In this document: positions 11,186-23,589 of the stretch, piece after piece
How the letters are laid out: the number at the start of each line of letters is the position of its first letter
Position numbering within the stretch: the first letter of the stretch is position 1
DNA from: Glandiceps talaboti
Lineage: Eukaryota > Hemichordata > Enteropneusta > Spengelidae
Assembly: GCF_964340395.1 (NCBI RefSeq)
Contig: NC_135549.1
Span: forward strand, 3,418,501 to 3,482,500
Direction of reading: 5' to 3'
Length of the DNA stretch: 64,000 bases
Translations under genes and position numbers: made by a program
The notes under the pieces: model-generated
Told to the model about the DNA's origin: nothing
The model's input: only the letters and a program-made list of their open reading frames with translations
The model's database searches: none

Positions 11186-11945
11186 ATGAGCAATTCTCGA
11201 TACCCAAAGGCGTGTTACGAAATGTTAAAATATCTAGACTCTGCTGGTAGGATCACATGGGCAACAAATATAAGAGAATTACTATTCAGATATAGTTTCG
11301 GGATTGTTTGGATTGAACATCAGGTGGAGAACTCAAAAACCTGTTTAAATTTCTATTGTGAAAGACTACAAGATTATTACACACAAGAATGGTCAGCCTC
11401 ACGTCATGACTCGGTGCATGCGCAGTTATGTAAATTTTAAGTCAATGCTTGAATGTGAATTTCGTGTTTTAAAAACTTAAAATTTAAATTTGGTCGTGCT
11501 AAGCTCCGTTGTTCGTCACAATTCAGCCATTGAAATCGGACGTCATTGTAGTCCACCTATTCCTGTTGAATACTAGACAAGGTTTTACAGTTGTTGAGGA
11601 CGAGTGTTATTTTATACTGCTTTGCCCTTTATGTAACGACCATTAACTAGATTTTTTCCCTCAAAGATTTAGAGTTCACACCAAGAAAGTTTAATGTATT
11701 TCCTTACTGGCATGTAAGAATGAAGTAGTTCAGTAAAAACTATCAGTTTTTGTTCATAAAGCTTTAACACTTGGACTTAGTTTTGTTCAGCAAACATAGA
11801 TGTACTGTATATGTTCTCCCCTGCCTTGTTTTTCAGTTAATTATTACTAGAATGATATTCACTTCCCTGTTCTTTTCCTTCTCTACTGCAATGTAAAATT
11901 CTTTGTGCGATGGGCTGAGGCCTTAGCATTTGAAATAAAGCAAAA
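11186..11945 (+). mobile_element. decayed LINE, C-terminal part of the reverse-transcriptase ORF plus 3' tail
   Basis: The plus strand encodes the conserved post-RT region of a non-LTR retrotransposon, with a R-Y-P-K-x-C-Y-x-M-L motif and an R-I-T-W-A-T motif followed by an F-G-x-V-W-like segment (11186-11440). After frameshifts it continues with a D-E-C-Y-F-I-L-L-C-P-L-Y motif near 11603-11635, typical of the Cys/His-containing tail of these proteins. The ORF is broken several times. The 3' end reads GGGCTGAGGCC and AATAAAGCAA near 11910-11945 and runs straight into an (AT)n microsatellite, which is usual for CR1/L2-like LINE ends. Confidence 0.8.
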
Positions 11946-11946
11946 C

Positions 11947-11949
<3 letters not shown>

Positions 11950-12034
<85 letters not shown>
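11950..12034. repeat. (AT)n microsatellite
   Basis: About 85 bases of pure AT, directly following the LINE 3' end; it may have grown from the LINE tail. Confidence 0.95.
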
Positions 12035-12036
<2 letters not shown>

Positions 12037-13795
12037 TTTACAAGTGAGCTAAGTTCACCTGTGGGATAAATATATACAACAGTTAATTGTTGACGACTAC
12101 AGTATAGTGATATCTGCATAGACATAGTGTAAACCAATCAAATGTCCAGTAGAAAACTATAGTGACATCAATCCACTAATCACGAGTTATCAACGAAGGT
12201 ACAATTTCAAGCAGTATTAAGACCTTTCTTTCCGTGTGGGTGGAATGTCCACCAAGGCTCTCGCAATCTCGATACACGTATTACAAACAGATAAAGATAA
12301 CAAAGTGCAAGGTACTGCCAAATACGTATAACCCCCTCCATCATCACCTTCACATAGAGACATGGTAATGATGGTAACTAGGAAGGGTACTTTTGGCGGG
12401 GAGGGGGGTAAATATAGATTTACCATTTTCTTCAGAATGTCAATATACGGCGTGTGTACATCACAGACATATACTACACAAAGCTAGTAATAATATATTT
12501 AACTAGGAACAGCAAACCTGCATTGTGAATGGCAAATGACACTGATCATGCTCAGTAGATTGGCTCCAAAGAATAGGACAGCTCATCTCTAAATCGTATT
12601 TAGCCTAGAGAAGTCATCAATGAATGTAGTTAAAGAAAACTCGTCGTATACGACAGTGATTACCCCTGGTGGGCAAAATGGGGATGTTGTATAATCGACC
12701 TCCATTTGATCCATATATGGATCGAAGACGAAACGTATTCGAAGGCAGTTGCTTGAAACATAGATCTTGGAAGGGACAACATCTATGCTTGAGATCGTTA
12801 AGATGAATTTAAGATTTCTAGTGTTAACAAGGTCGAGCACTAGAATCATAGAATTTATTTATTATATTAAACAACGTCTACATGACTTTCTTCAGTCTTG
12901 CCTACTTTGATGTATACTTCTGGCTCAGACCTCGTCTCTATTCAGATTGGTTCAGTTTTAAACGAATTCATTCAATTTCTATTATTAGTTCATTAACCTA
13001 ATTCCTAATACACATGGACAGACCTGTGTCGGTATCTTAACTATATTAAGTTCCTTGCAAGTATATATTATAGTACCTTTCAAAATAATTAACCAAAGTG
13101 TTTTCGCGCCCTGTTACATGTACCAATCTGTACCACCCAGAGAGTGCTGTAATAATAGAGTAAGCGCATGTACCAGAATGTTGGGGACATTCAACATGGA
13201 GGTTTTCAACACGTGCTTTCCACTTAAGTAACGGCAAGAAAAAAAGAAACAAGCATTGTTGTAGGTGAATGCATAAATTACAACGTGCTAAAAGGGATTT
13301 TATGTAAAAATGATAACGATTTTTCAGTTAAGATATTTATCTTGTCCTAATGTAATTACTGTCAAATTATACAATTACATCAATTCATCATTGTAAAAAC
13401 TGCCTGGCCTCTTTGCGATATCTGCGGAACACACTTTGCCAACATCACGTGATGACACCTAGACGATTGACTTTCATGGTAAATTTCATTCCGTTGTCAC
13501 GTTGACTACAATATACGAGTAATGTAATTTACTATGCACTAGATGCTGCGTGCACACAACGTAACAAATATCGTTGAATTATGGTTTAGAGTGATACCAG
13601 ATTGATTTGATTTACGGTAATCCGTCTCTTTCCCACGTAAGAAATATCATTGATCTTACAAAGATAATCGTTTTATTAATAAACCTTCTCTCCCTCCTTC
13701 AGAATTAATCTGATTAGATGGTATTAAGGCCTAACTTGGATTCATATAGGTTTTCATTACTCTTGGCTGAATTAGGTCGGGTCTTGTACGTACGT
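12035..13795. other. intergenic, no gene supported
   Basis: The minus-strand frame at 12589-12849 (86 codons) has a balanced composition but no motif I recognise and no clear splice pair. The rest is AT-rich with no signal. Confidence 0.4.
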
Positions 13796-13934
13796 ATGTA
13801 TGTAGGTAGGTAGGTAGGTAGGTAAGCATGCATGTATGTATGTATGTATGAAGGTGGGTAGCTAGGTAGGTTAGATGGTGGATGGGTGGGTAGGTGTGTT
13901 TAGGGAGGGAGGGATAGTATGAAATTATATAATG

Positions 13935-14036
13935 CCCGAGGACTTTAGCCACTCAGAAACAAGCGGCAGCGATGGGGCTTGAACCTGCCTGCAGATTCCA
14001 AGCCGGTCACTCTAACCATTCGTCCATCATGACTCC
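13935..14036 (-). repeat. tRNA-derived SINE head (in duplication copy 1)
   Basis: On the minus strand TGGACGAATGG (14026-14016) fits a pol III A box and GGTTCAAGCCC (13985-13975) fits a B box, about 30 bases apart. Between them is an anticodon-arm-like CTTGGAATC, recalling tRNA-Ser. The ends do not pair as an acceptor stem and no long variable arm is present, so this is a SINE promoter rather than a working tRNA. Downstream it runs into the TACC/CATC-rich tail at 13800-13900. Confidence 0.65.
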
Positions 14037-14560
14037 ACACATCACCTATGTACCAAATCCTCTTCATATCTTTGCTGATGTCTTCTCTGTAAAGGCGTCT
14101 TCTTAGAAGGATACATTGAAATGTCAAAAGTAGGGTTTATGATGATTCCAAAATACAATACAATATTACTAGGGATGATCCGTCAACATAAATGTCATTC
14201 TCAGTTTGGTATATCAGGTGATTACACCAGGTTTGCACCCCTGCTAGTTCACAGTAATATCTCATTTGAATGTCGTCATTTCAATACCAATCTTTCCACC
14301 TCAATTCAACTAACGACCCTAATTGTCCTTGTCCTAATGTACACATCACCAGGAAATGAAATCCACACACAAAATATGTTATTAACAATTCACTTTAGTT
14401 CGATTAATACGAATAAAAGGGTAAGGATGCTGTCATGCGCTGTTGTTAATGTTTAGTACGTGCTGGTACGTGCATTAGAGATGGGGGGTTTGTACGTGTT
14501 AAGAAGTAAGCCGCAAGGACTCAAATACCACCAGGGGTGCAATGTTTTGATATTTATTGT

Positions 14561-14640
14561 TTTTGTTTTTGTGTTTGTGTTTGTGTTTGTGTTTGTGTTT
14601 GTGTTTGTGTTTGTGTTTGTGTTTTGTTTGTTTTTTGTTG
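14561..14640. repeat. (GTTTGT)n microsatellite
   Basis: Hexanucleotide run in duplication copy 1; the Val-Phe and Asn-Thr frames across it are artefacts. Confidence 0.9.
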
Positions 14641-15329
14641 CTGTTGTTTTTTGTTTCGGGAGGGTGCTTAGATTCACTATCATATATACAAGAACCAAAT
14701 CCATTTTTCTGGGGGTGGAACACAATCCCTTTGTGGAGAATGTTGCCCAAACTGTAGAAATGGAAACCTAGAGGTGTTTCAATCGTGATCTCGAATAACT
14801 TTACATGTCACTAGTGGTATATTGCATGTTATCACTTCCTCCGTGAGTGATGGCGACATCATGGTGAAACAGTACATTGTCATTTTTGCTATATTTTGAA
14901 ATATGTGGGGGGGTCGTTGTACTACAGAAAACGCCGATTTCGATTGAAAAATCTTACAGGTATGTAAGTATCTCTGTTTCTTGGTATTGCATCACATTAC
15001 ATCATGTTAACGCATGTCAGTATATACATTCAATTTGGGATAGGCAGAATTTCTTTGAATAAACATTGCATAGAAACGGAGACGTTGATACCTGTATGTT
15101 TTACATATGGTATACTGTATTATTTAGGGTGTGTGTGTGTGTGTGTGTGTGTTTGTTTGTTGATGTTATGTTTTGCTGTTGACTTGTTTATTTGTTGGAA
15201 AAACAAAGTAAGGCTTACCTGTGATGCTACGAGTTTTCCAATAATTAGACAAGCTACCATTGCTCTTGGAAGGTATATTGGGAGTATGCTTTTACTGTTT
15301 ACTTAAATCTCTCGTTCATCCTCTCTGTT

Positions 15330-15440
<111 letters not shown>

Positions 15441-16046
15441 ATGAACATACTTAAGCGTGCTACAGCATTCCTGTCATTCATTGGTGAAAACGGACACTGT
15501 ACACACTGTCAGTGCAGTATGATCCATTTGTGTATTTCTGAATTGACCTATTTATTACTCAATGACGTAATGTCTATGAGGTTCCTCCATATGATCACCT
15601 TTCAGCATATGTTCTGGCTTGTGATCTCCTTCAGTTTGACAAGAGACGCATTGGTATGCTTTGATAACTTTCTCCTAGAGGTTAGATTTATATAGCAATA
15701 CAAGTTAACCCTAAACACGAGCTAATGATACGTTTGAGACGTTCCAACATTTGCGGCATGTGTATGATGTCAAGAAGAAGATAGCGTGAAGCGTTGAGTA
15801 TTAGTCATGCCTACTTCTACGTACTGTATCAAATGTACACCATAAAACGTCAATAAATAGAATTTTGGATATACATTTCGTAGACATCGTTTTAAGGCAG
15901 TCTTCGAGTAGTACACCAAGCAAATCTAAAGCCATTTGCAAACTATTTACAAAGTCTTTGGAGACAATTCAGGTGGTAAAGGGAACGAATGACCCTTGGT
16001 TGGAACCAAGGAGAATTAATCAACAATTCCATTCATTTCCTGTGAT

Positions 16047-16117
16047 GTATGTATGCATGTATGTATGTATGTATGTATGTATGTATGTATGTAGATAGGT
16101 AGGTAGGTAGGTATTTG
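16047..16117. repeat. (GTAT)n/(GTAG)n junction microsatellite
   Basis: The tetranucleotide run sits exactly between the two 2.3-kb copies. A related run starts copy 1, so the duplication probably arose by unequal exchange between such tracts. Confidence 0.8.
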
Positions 16118-16254
16118 GGTGGGTGGGTAGGTAGGTAAGCATGCATGTAGGTAGGTAGGTAGGTAGGTAGGTAGGTAGGTAGGTAGGTTAGATGGTGGAT
16201 GGGTGGGTGGGTAGGTGTGTTTAGGGGGGGGGGGTAGTATGAAATTATCTAATG

Positions 16255-16356
16255 CCCGAGGACTTTAGCCACTCAGAAACAAGCGGCAGCGATGGGGCTT
16301 GAACCTGCATGCAGATTCCAAGCCGGTCACTCTAACCATTCGTCCATCATGACTCC
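16255..16356 (-). repeat. tRNA-derived SINE head (in duplication copy 2)
   Basis: Same A-box and B-box arrangement as at 13935-14036, differing by one or two bases. It was copied with the duplication rather than inserted separately. Confidence 0.65.
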
Positions 16357-17674
16357 ACACATCACCTATGTACCAAATCCTCTTCATATCTTTGCTGATG
16401 TCTTCTCTGTAAAGGCGTCTTCTTAGAAGGATACATTGAAATGTCAAAAGTAGGGTTTATGATGATTCCAAAATACAATACAATATTACTAGGGATGATC
16501 CGTCAACGTAAATGTCATTCTCAGTTTGGTATATCAGGTGATTACACCAGGTTTGCACCCCTGCTAGTTCACAGTAATATCTCATTTGAATGTCGTCATT
16601 TCAACACCAATCTTTCCACCTCAATTCAACTAACGACCCTAATTGTCCTAATGTACACATCACCAGGAAATGAAATCCACACACAAAATATGTTATTAAC
16701 AATTCACTTTAGTTCGATTAATACGAATAAAAGGGCAAGGATGCTGACATGCGCTGTTGTTAATGTTTAGTACGTGCTGGTACGTGTATTAGAGATGGGG
16801 GGTTTGTACGTACGTGTTAAGAAGTAAGCCGCAAGGACTCAAATACCACCAGGGGTGCAATGTTTTGATATTTATTGTTTTTGTGTTTGTGTTTGTGTTT
16901 GTGTTTGTGTTTGTGTTTGTGTTTGTGTTTGTGTTTGTGTTTTGTTTGTTTTTTGTTGCTGTTGTTTTTGTTTCGGGAGGGTGCTTAGATTCACTATCAT
17001 ATATACAAGAACCAAATCCATTTTTCTGGGGGTGGAACACAATCCCTTTGTGGAGAATGTTGCCCAAACTGTAGAAATGGAAACCTAGAGGTGTTTCAAT
17101 CGTGATCTCGAATAACTTTACATGTCACTAGTGGTATATTGCATGTTATCACTTCCTCCGTGAGTGATGGTGACATCATGGTGAAACAGTACATTGTGTC
17201 ATTTTTGCTATATTTTGAAATATGTGGGGGGGCCGTCGTTGTACTACAGAAAACGCAGATTTCGATTGAAAAATCTTACAGGTATGTAAGTATCTCTGTT
17301 TCTTGGTATTGCATCACATTACATCATGTTAACGCATGTCAGTATATACATTCAATTTGGGATAGGCAGAATTTCTTTGAATAAACATTGCATAGAAACG
17401 GAGACGTTGATACCTGTATGTTTTACATATGGTATACTGTATTATTTAGGGTGTGTGTGTGTGTGTGTGTGTGTTTGTTTGTTTGTTTGTTGATGTTATG
17501 TTTTGCTGTTGACTTGTTTATTTGTTGGAAAAACAAAGTAAGGCTTACCTGTGATGCTACTCGTTTTCCAATAATTAGACAAGCTACCAATGCTCTTGGA
17601 AGGTACATGTACATTGGGAGTATGCTTTTACTGTTTACTTAAATCTCTCGTTCATCCTCTCTGTAAATTCTCTC

Positions 17675-17819
<145 letters not shown>

Positions 17820-18415
17820 ATGCATGAACATACTTAAGGGTGCTACAGCATTCCTGTCAATCATTGGTGAAAACGGACACTGTACACACTGTCAGTGCAG
17901 TATGATCCATTTGTGTATTTCTGAATTGACCTATTTATTACTCAATGACGTAATGTCTATGAGGTTCCTCCATATGATCACCTTTCAGCATATGTTCTGG
18001 CTTGTGATCTCCTTCAGTTTGACAAGAGACGCATTGGTATGCTTTGATAACTTTCTCCTAGAGGTTAGATTTATATAGCAATACAAGTTAACCCTAAACA
18101 CGAGCTAATGATACGTTTGAGACGTTCCAACATTTGCGGCATGTGTATGATGTCAAGAAGAAGATAGCGTGAAGCGTTGAGTATTAGTCGTGCCTACTTC
18201 TACTGTATCAAATGTACACCATAAAACGTCAATAAATAGAATTTTGGATATACATTTCGTAGACATCGTTTTAAGGCAGTCTTCGAGTAGTATACCAAAC
18301 AAACCTAAAGCCATTTGCAAACTATTTACAAAGTCAATTCAGGTGGTAAAGGGAACGAATGGTACTTGGTTGGAACCAAGGAGAATTAATCAATAATTTC
18401 ATTCATTTCCTATGA

Positions 18416-20090
18416 TTCTGTGAAATGGAAGGCAGGACATCATGGATGATTTACCGTTCTGTCTTTCTTTATATTTCCCATCAAAGTCATTTTACTCTAT
18501 TCTTCAATACTGTTGTGGATTCCAAGGTGGACATGCCCAAAAATTACAATGTAACTTCTCGGCGGGGGGGGGGGGGGAGTAATTGACGAGAGGACATATG
18601 TGTTAACGATACTTCTTTAAATTATTCAACTTATATCTTATAGGTTCTCCAAAGTTTAAGAAGATTTGCAATGGTTCAAGTGAAAGTACATTAGTACATT
18701 ATAACAAAAAAGTGGCGATTGAACATTTTAGTTACGTCGTGAGCACACGAGTGCAAGACTGCAAGTAACCATATGGGGGGGGGGACTCCTGGAGTAATGA
18801 CTCGAAAAATCGGGGACAATTACCCACACGGAGCCCGCAGGTGCTATGTTTGCCGGGCCTGACAGTATATGACACGCATACATAGAAGTTGTAGGCATAG
18901 TCTATACATTTCAAGTCGACAAGCAATCTCTAAGATACAAAGTAAAAGAACGAAATTAAAAATGAATGCAAAAACTCACCAAGGTCGTTAGAGGAATGTA
19001 AGCTAGAATAATGCCATAACATTGAAATACAGATCTTTTATCTAGTGGGGAAGTTTTCATTTTGATAAGCCTGAGAAATCTTTCATTCCAGGTATGTATC
19101 TATAAAGCTGGATGTATAATTAAATATTCACCGTTATTTCGTTAGCAATCTGTAAACCTAGAATTTGACGAGCGATCATTGATTCTCTTCAAATTTAACA
19201 GATCACACTTAGAAATACTCCAACGATAGGTGCACTTATAGTAATAAATGGGTCAACATTGTCAGTTCTGGCACTTTGATGTTCATCCTTCAGGGCTAAA
19301 TCAAATGCTTCTGAAATGTAAGGTTTAACGTTTACGACATGCTTAGTTTTAATAGTAAACATGGATATCGATAGTGTGATGTCGAACTGTGATTATAATC
19401 AAGTCTCGTGGGTCTAATTGCTTGTCCCTGTGGTCAATATAATGCTTTAATTTATGGGTAAAAACGTTTGATTTCAGAGGGGATGGGTGATTTGGACAAA
19501 CACGATTTACAGTAATTCTTATTTCACAGGTTAATTACTTGAAATCATTTACCCATTTGTTTACTTATTTTTGCTACTTGAGGACCTACTTTCATGAGCT
19601 CACTTATATTTTGTTATGAACATTGCCAATATGTCCTTACATTAGTATGATAACTTCACACCCTAAGGTGGTGCATTTCCAGTGACAGTGGAAAGTATTT
19701 CTCAAACTTGGTGGCCATGTATTTATAAAGGAATCGCCATTCCAGTTGATGCACACATTTCGAAATGATCAGTAACATGGATAACCACCAAACGAGAGAG
19801 AGGCGGCCGATGAAAAACAAAGTACGACCCCATCAATGTCGTTGGGGGCAGTAATCATTGACAATGTTTGAGTAGAATGAAAGTTATGAATCCGTCATAT
19901 ATCACTAATCACTATTGATCTCGTTCTTCCAATTATTACAGGTAATAAATGTTGGAGTAAGTTATGATGTCTTATGAATACACCAATATAACAGTATATG
20001 CAAACCAAAAAGTTTGGTCACCACACCATCACAATGACGTCATAGTAGCTATAACGGGAGTTCAAGGTCGAGTCACCCCATTTTATACCA
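18416..20090. other. intergenic, no gene seen
   Basis: Unique AT-rich DNA. It contains two homopolymer G runs (about 18564-18577 and 18774-18784). I see no coding signal. Confidence 0.5.
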
Positions 20091-20094
20091 GGTT

Positions 20095-20465
20095 TTAACG
20101 AACCGTCATATCCAGGGAGACTACAGAAACAACACTGACATGCCGTAGCCTATGGAGGGACGTGCTAGAAATTTACAAGATAGTCTTCGGAAAATTACGA
20201 CACACAGGTCACAGACTTAATAGGTTTCAACGCCAATGACACGAGGGGACATCAATACAAAACCTTCAAAGAACATTCCAAAGTGGAAATCAGAAAATAC
20301 TTCTTCATCATTAGATCAGTCAACACCTGGAACAAACTTCCACCGAGCAGTGATACCACGTGAACCATCCACACATTTGAAAAAAAAAAGATTTTGACAC
20401 TCATTGGGAAGAGACGACATCAGTACAATCCAGATATTCAGATCTGACGTCAAAGGTCCCAGGAG
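20095..20465 (+). mobile_element. decayed LINE fragment, C-terminal end of the reverse-transcriptase ORF
   Basis: Frames on the plus strand encode an L-E-I-Y-K-I-V-F-G-K-L block, then a T-R-G-H-x-Y block, then the diagnostic S-V-N-T-W-N-K-L-P motif near 20315-20345, followed by F-x-K-K near 20376. At least one frameshift and one in-frame stop break it. This is the typical carboxy end of CR1/Jockey-like LINE reverse transcriptases. Confidence 0.82.
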
Positions 20466-20754
20466 GGCGTAACTGTCAGAATGGAACTAAGTTACTTTCG
20501 TAAAAATGGTTTACCCGGGGGTTTACCAGTATACCAATGCCAATATCAACCCAGTGGCAGAGATAGAGGGAATACGAAACGGATATGATCATATGTCTAT
20601 CAATCATGAACAATGTTTCTGTCATTATGCACAATAGCAGTAAATTTAGCAATGGTTTGGTAAACTTGACGCATATCTTCAAAGATTGGGGAGGAGATGT
20701 TGGTTATCTATGAGTATGACTTTGGATATCAGAGTGTGCACTAAGATACATATT

Positions 20755-20930
20755 GGATAATTGGAATCTTCAGTAATAATAATAATAATGATAATAATAG
20801 TAATAAAGCGAATGTTGGGGCCATTTCTAGCATGTCCCCTGATAGCCCAATGAGTGTCAAATCTTTTTTCAAATGTGTGGATGGGTCATGTAGTATCAAT
20901 GGAAGTTTGTTCCAGGTGTTGACTGATCTG
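20755..20930 (-). mobile_element. decayed LINE fragment, opposite orientation
   Basis: The minus strand encodes the same S-V-N-T-W-N-K-L-P motif near 20925-20895, then L-T-L-I-G near 20845-20860, and ends in a (TTA)n-type tail (TAATAA run at 20773-20808 on the plus strand). It is the 3' end of the same LINE family as at 20095-20465, tail to tail with it. Confidence 0.75.
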
Positions 20931-21400
20931 TGGTGGGGGCCGGGGGAATTAGGGGTACCACATTTTACCAAACGGTTTTCGTTGGATGGCCACATTTTAG
21001 AAAACGGAATTAGAGAAGGGTCACATTATACTTTGACTCATTTGATCATCTATTATTAAAACTTAGTATTATTTTGTCATTTTGAAATCCCACTGCTGCC
21101 ACCGATGACATATATACCACAATGCCAGATCCAACCACTGCCACCATTGTATCAGAACACATCAGTCAAGTCACTATTGACAACCATGCAGTGAATCAAT
21201 AGTTAGTTATGGTGTGAGGAGCGGTCAGTGGGTCTCACAGGAGTGATGGTTAATAGTTAGAGTGTGGATTCAGTGGATTTAACAGGACACTTTGAGAAAC
21301 AGTCTTATATTACCTCAGGCAAAATTGAAAGGGGATAATGTGGTAGGGCTGGGATGTTAATCACAGTCCAAACTATGTTGGTAGAGTACCTATCTAGGAG
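20931..21400 (+). repeat. interspersed repeat with copy at 46385-46760
   Basis: It starts with degenerate units around GGAATTAGGGGTACCACATTTTAC, then TACTTTGACT, then a diverged block with TGACAACCATGCA and GGGTCTCACAGGAGTGA. The same blocks in the same order occur at 46385-46760. No ORF. Confidence 0.7.
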
Positions 21401-21846
21401 TGACGCACACGCGCATACACACACCTCACAATGCCTATACATACCATGTTAACAAACGACACATTCAAAATATTCAAAGTATTATTCTCAGAGAATTTTA
21501 TTTTCTTCAGAGTAAAAATAAGTTATGACTCCACAGTCGCAATCTAAAGAAGACAATATTTTCAGCATCAAACTGAAATGCATATCAAATATAGACCATA
21601 GTTTAGGGTAGTGCTTATTGTAAGTTTGCTTTTATATGACTAACAGGGCACTTTGGTATATCACCTCATGTAATATATACATATACTGGAATGAAGACTT
21701 AAACAGTAAAGTAACGTAATCTTTGGCAGAAAGTATGAATATTTTAGACACTTGCAAAAATCATCAGTTATATGCTTTTCTTTTTTCAAAACATGACTGA
21801 TAAAGTCTTTATTAAATTTGAAATCTAGCCATAATCCAGTCTTTCA

Positions 21847-22015
21847 GCCATATCCGATCACTTGCATTAAAGAGATTGGATTTCCTGGCAAATACTTTTA
21901 TAAGCACACTGAAATGATGATTGACATTTGGGATGATCAAACTCTCCTTTTCGAAGTTTTGTATGAAAACCATGTTGTTACAAACAAGTATTTTGGCTTT
22001 ACAGAGAATTCATGA
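21847..22015 (+). CDS. candidate terminal exon, unrecognised
   Basis: After a possible acceptor (CTTTCAG at 21840-21846) a frame of about 55 codons runs to a TGA at 22013-22015. The peptide is balanced, with aromatic and acidic residues and no repeats, and would be a phase-0 last exon. I found no upstream exon that joins it and do not recognise the family. Confidence 0.25.
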
Positions 22016-23534
22016 AAAACTCTGACCACTGAACTATGGTGGTGTAGCTACTACTACCCTAAAAGCTCAGAGCACTGTATTGGAAATTAAAGTGAAATGT
22101 TTCATTCTCAACTATCAGATTTGGCAATGCGGTAAGATTGGTCTTCAGTACATCAAGATACTATCTACGAATCCTGCCTCAAATAATTCACAAATCAAAA
22201 GTGTGAAGGAATGTTTAGTTTGTTCCTATGAAGCTTAAATTGATGAAAAGAACTGCAATTCTTAAATGGGGATCCACAAATGTTAGGAACTCTTAATGCG
22301 AGTATCCTTGCTAAGAATTAGCCACACTTAAATAGATCTAAATATAGTAAAATCTAAAAATATATCTACATCTTTAACACACAAACACAAACATTTGAAA
22401 TTTACATTCAACTATTTCTACTTCAGTACTTAAATTATGGGCTTCAAGATTTTCGTATAACTTTCATTTTAAATGCAAAGGTAAACGTGTCATACAGAAA
22501 AAAAACAACATCTGCTGGCTGGATCCATGGCTAACTCGCAATACAAGTTACAACCGTCTAGGATTCTCTTTGATGAAATCTCAATGTTGTTCAAAGTAAT
22601 GTATTCATCTGTCTGATCATGAAAAGATCAACGGTGCATAATTATATAGCAATACATGTAGAATCTTTTTGTTATATATATTTCCAATGGTAAGAACACT
22701 GAAATCAAATAAGTAATGAGTTTTTACTTTATTTAAAACAAACAATATATTAGGAATGGAGAACTTGAAGTCCCTGTGGGTATCTATTATATCCCAAATG
22801 CACAAGTTTTCCTTTACATGCTGACCAGGTATATTTACACCTCACCGACACCTTTTAGTACACAGTGACACAATTCAAATATGTGAGCTTATAATAACAA
22901 TCAAAATGTTCAACAGCTGACAAAAATCATGCATGTACAAAATTATAAAGTTTACCGTGACAGTATTAAACATGTACACTTCATGTGGAAAATGGTGGTC
23001 TAATACAGATCTACTTCTTTTATCCTCACATGTGGTTGTATTAAAATGAAGTACAGAGCTCAATCAGCTCAAGATAGCAGTGTGCTGATGTACATCAAAG
23101 TTTGCACAAAACACAGACTGTACATACAAGTACTTGACTAACCATAATTAAAGACCATGTGTGTTTAAATCTAGACATCTTGTTTGTCACAAAAATGAAA
23201 AACAGTGTAGTAAATCCTCTTTTCCTTCTAAGGTTGGTTGCGGAAGACAATAAAAAGATGACAAACATACATACATTTACGACAATGTGAAAACAATACA
23301 GTGAATTTGTAGACCAATACAATATGATTATGAATATATGGTGTGTGTTCTACATACGTATATTCAAGAAAAATGGTCTCATTAAAATATTGCAGTTTTC
23401 TTTCACTACAGATGGAAGTGAATGTCACAGACCAGTATTTCATCTCATTCCTGACTTGGTTATGACGAAATGTTTTTTGATTAATATGAATCTCAAATCA
23501 GGGTTTTGAATATAACATATATATCATTACATAC

Positions 23535-23537
<3 letters not shown>

Positions 23538-23589
<52 letters not shown>
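23538..23589. repeat. (TG)n microsatellite
   Basis: About 50 bases of TG repeats followed by GCATGC-rich sequence. Confidence 0.95.

Noticed and set aside
13935-14036. Possible functional tRNA-Ser gene
   Set aside because: A and B boxes are present but the acceptor ends do not pair and the long variable arm is missing, so it fits a SINE head.
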